DNA of 64,000 nucleotides from an uncultured Chitinophagaceae bacterium (GTDB lineage Bacteria > Bacteroidota > Bacteroidia > Chitinophagales > Chitinophagaceae), in contig CALESY010000035.1 in assembly GCA_937919945.1 (NCBI GenBank), positions 1 through 64,000 on the forward strand, given 5' to 3'. The translations under genes were made by a program, and so were the position numbers. The notes under the pieces are model-generated. The model was not told the DNA's origin. It saw only the letters and a list, made by a program, of their open reading frames with translations, and made no database searches. This document shows, in pieces, positions 63,676 through 64,000 of the stretch; position 1 is the stretch's first letter; every line of letters begins with the position of its first letter.

Positions 63676-64000
63676 ATGAATTTGCAGGTGTTGCTGGGTT
63701 TGTATCAAAATGATATCCGCTTAAAACAATTAGCGGCTGGTATCTCATTGCCCCAACCGAGTATCCGCGCTTATTTAGACAATCTGCGTGGCTCTGCTGT
63801 CAACATGGTTGCTGCATCTGTCTGGCAACAAAGCGATGTAAGCCATATCTTCATCCTCAATGACAAAGAAGAAGCCGCTTATTTTCATAACGATCTTGAA
63901 CATCTTACAAGTGCGCTGGATATTTGTTTCTTTCCAGACTCATTTAAAAGAGCCGGACATTACAATGAGCTGAACAGCAGCCATGTGATGCTGCGAACGG
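63676..64000 (+). CDS. mfd: Transcription-repair coupling factor Mfd, N-terminal part (runs off the edge)
   Basis: An open frame from ATG 63676 to the window end encodes 108 residues without a stop. The stretch from about 50 on (HIFILNDKEEAAYFHNDLE, then FFPDSFKRAG, then MLRT) matches the UvrB-like domain 1 of Mfd, including the FFP and LRT landmarks of Bacteroidota members. Mfd removes stalled RNA polymerase and recruits UvrA. The helicase part lies beyond the window. ATG 63676 sits 7 nt after the -7 box, which supports the start. Confidence 0.85.
   Translation, partial: MNLQVLLGLYQNDIRLKQLAAGISLPQPSIRAYLDNLRGSAVNMVAASVWQQSDVSHIFILNDKEEAAYFHNDLEHLTSALDICFFPDSFKRAGHYNELNSSHVMLRT

Noticed and set aside
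1..64000. CRISPR arrays, IS elements, prophage, tRNA and rRNA genes
   Set aside because: I found no regularly spaced repeats, transposase or integrase motifs, phage structural genes or cloverleaf-like sequences in my reading. A tool-based scan could still find a small RNA.

Overview
The window reads as chromosomal core DNA of a Bacteroidota bacterium, most likely Chitinophagaceae or a close relative (inference). The visible signs are TAnnTTTG -7 promoter boxes instead of sigma70 hexamers, almost no Shine-Dalgarno sequences, a type IX secretion (T9SS type B) C-terminal sorting domain, TonB receptors with CarboxypepD_reg-like N-termini, and the families DUF4199, DUF4153 and DUF4382. I see no phage, IS element, CRISPR array, rRNA or tRNA. 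The last gene, mfd, runs off the right edge.

Layout. 1-15.4 kb is nearly all minus strand: glnS, a truncated sensor kinase with an ethylene-receptor-type membrane domain, feoB, a T9SS-sorted protein, a five-gene operon (BatA-like, catalytically dead dihydroorotase-like, two DUF4199, GT2) closed by a clear terminator, a PhyH dioxygenase and a GT-C-like membrane protein. 15.5-19.4 kb holds alaS and dnaN (+). 19.9-29.2 kb holds a FAH hydrolase, a LpxL-type acyltransferase, a lipid kinase, nadC, queA, an alpha/beta hydrolase, a hydroxybutyrate dehydrogenase-like SDR, dgt and a MarR regulator. 29.4-40.7 kb is an envelope region with two TonB receptors, small exported proteins and a PDZ-alpha/beta hydrolase fusion. 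40.7-48 kb holds the isobutyryl-CoA mutase fusion icmF, an OmpA-like-sized barrel, a hexapeptide protein and two glycosyltransferases. 48-56 kb holds thyA, folA, a methyltransferase remnant, a DUF4153 protein, clpX and priA. 56-64 kb holds a Tat-dependent ferritin-like pair beside tatA, a GT28-like glycosyltransferase, an EamA exporter, 3-hydroxyacyl-CoA dehydrogenase, a GT-C-like protein, a lipoprotein and mfd.

How genes fit together. Housekeeping functions dominate: translation (glnS, alaS, queA), replication and repair (dnaN, priA, mfd), nucleotide metabolism (thyA, folA, dgt), NAD synthesis (nadC) and proteolysis (clpX). Branched-chain or short acyl-CoA metabolism is represented by icmF, the 3-hydroxyacyl-CoA dehydrogenase and the SDR. 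Envelope and glycan building is represented by several GT2, GT-C and GT28 enzymes.

Most notable signals. Nine genes place the start codon only 4-7 nt after a TAnnTTTG box, so their transcripts should be leaderless or nearly so. A 36-bp dispersed repeat supplies the glnS stop codon in one copy and part of the alaS promoter in another. An ethylene-receptor-like sensor has lost the copper-ligand histidine. A four-site, 10-bp-phased TTGTTGCA palindrome lies downstream of dnaN. A GT28-like gene lacks any ATG, GTG or TTG near its conserved N-terminus and probably starts at ATT. A short gene after folA looks like a methyltransferase with its catalytic core removed. I found no clear new multi-gene defence or mobile system.
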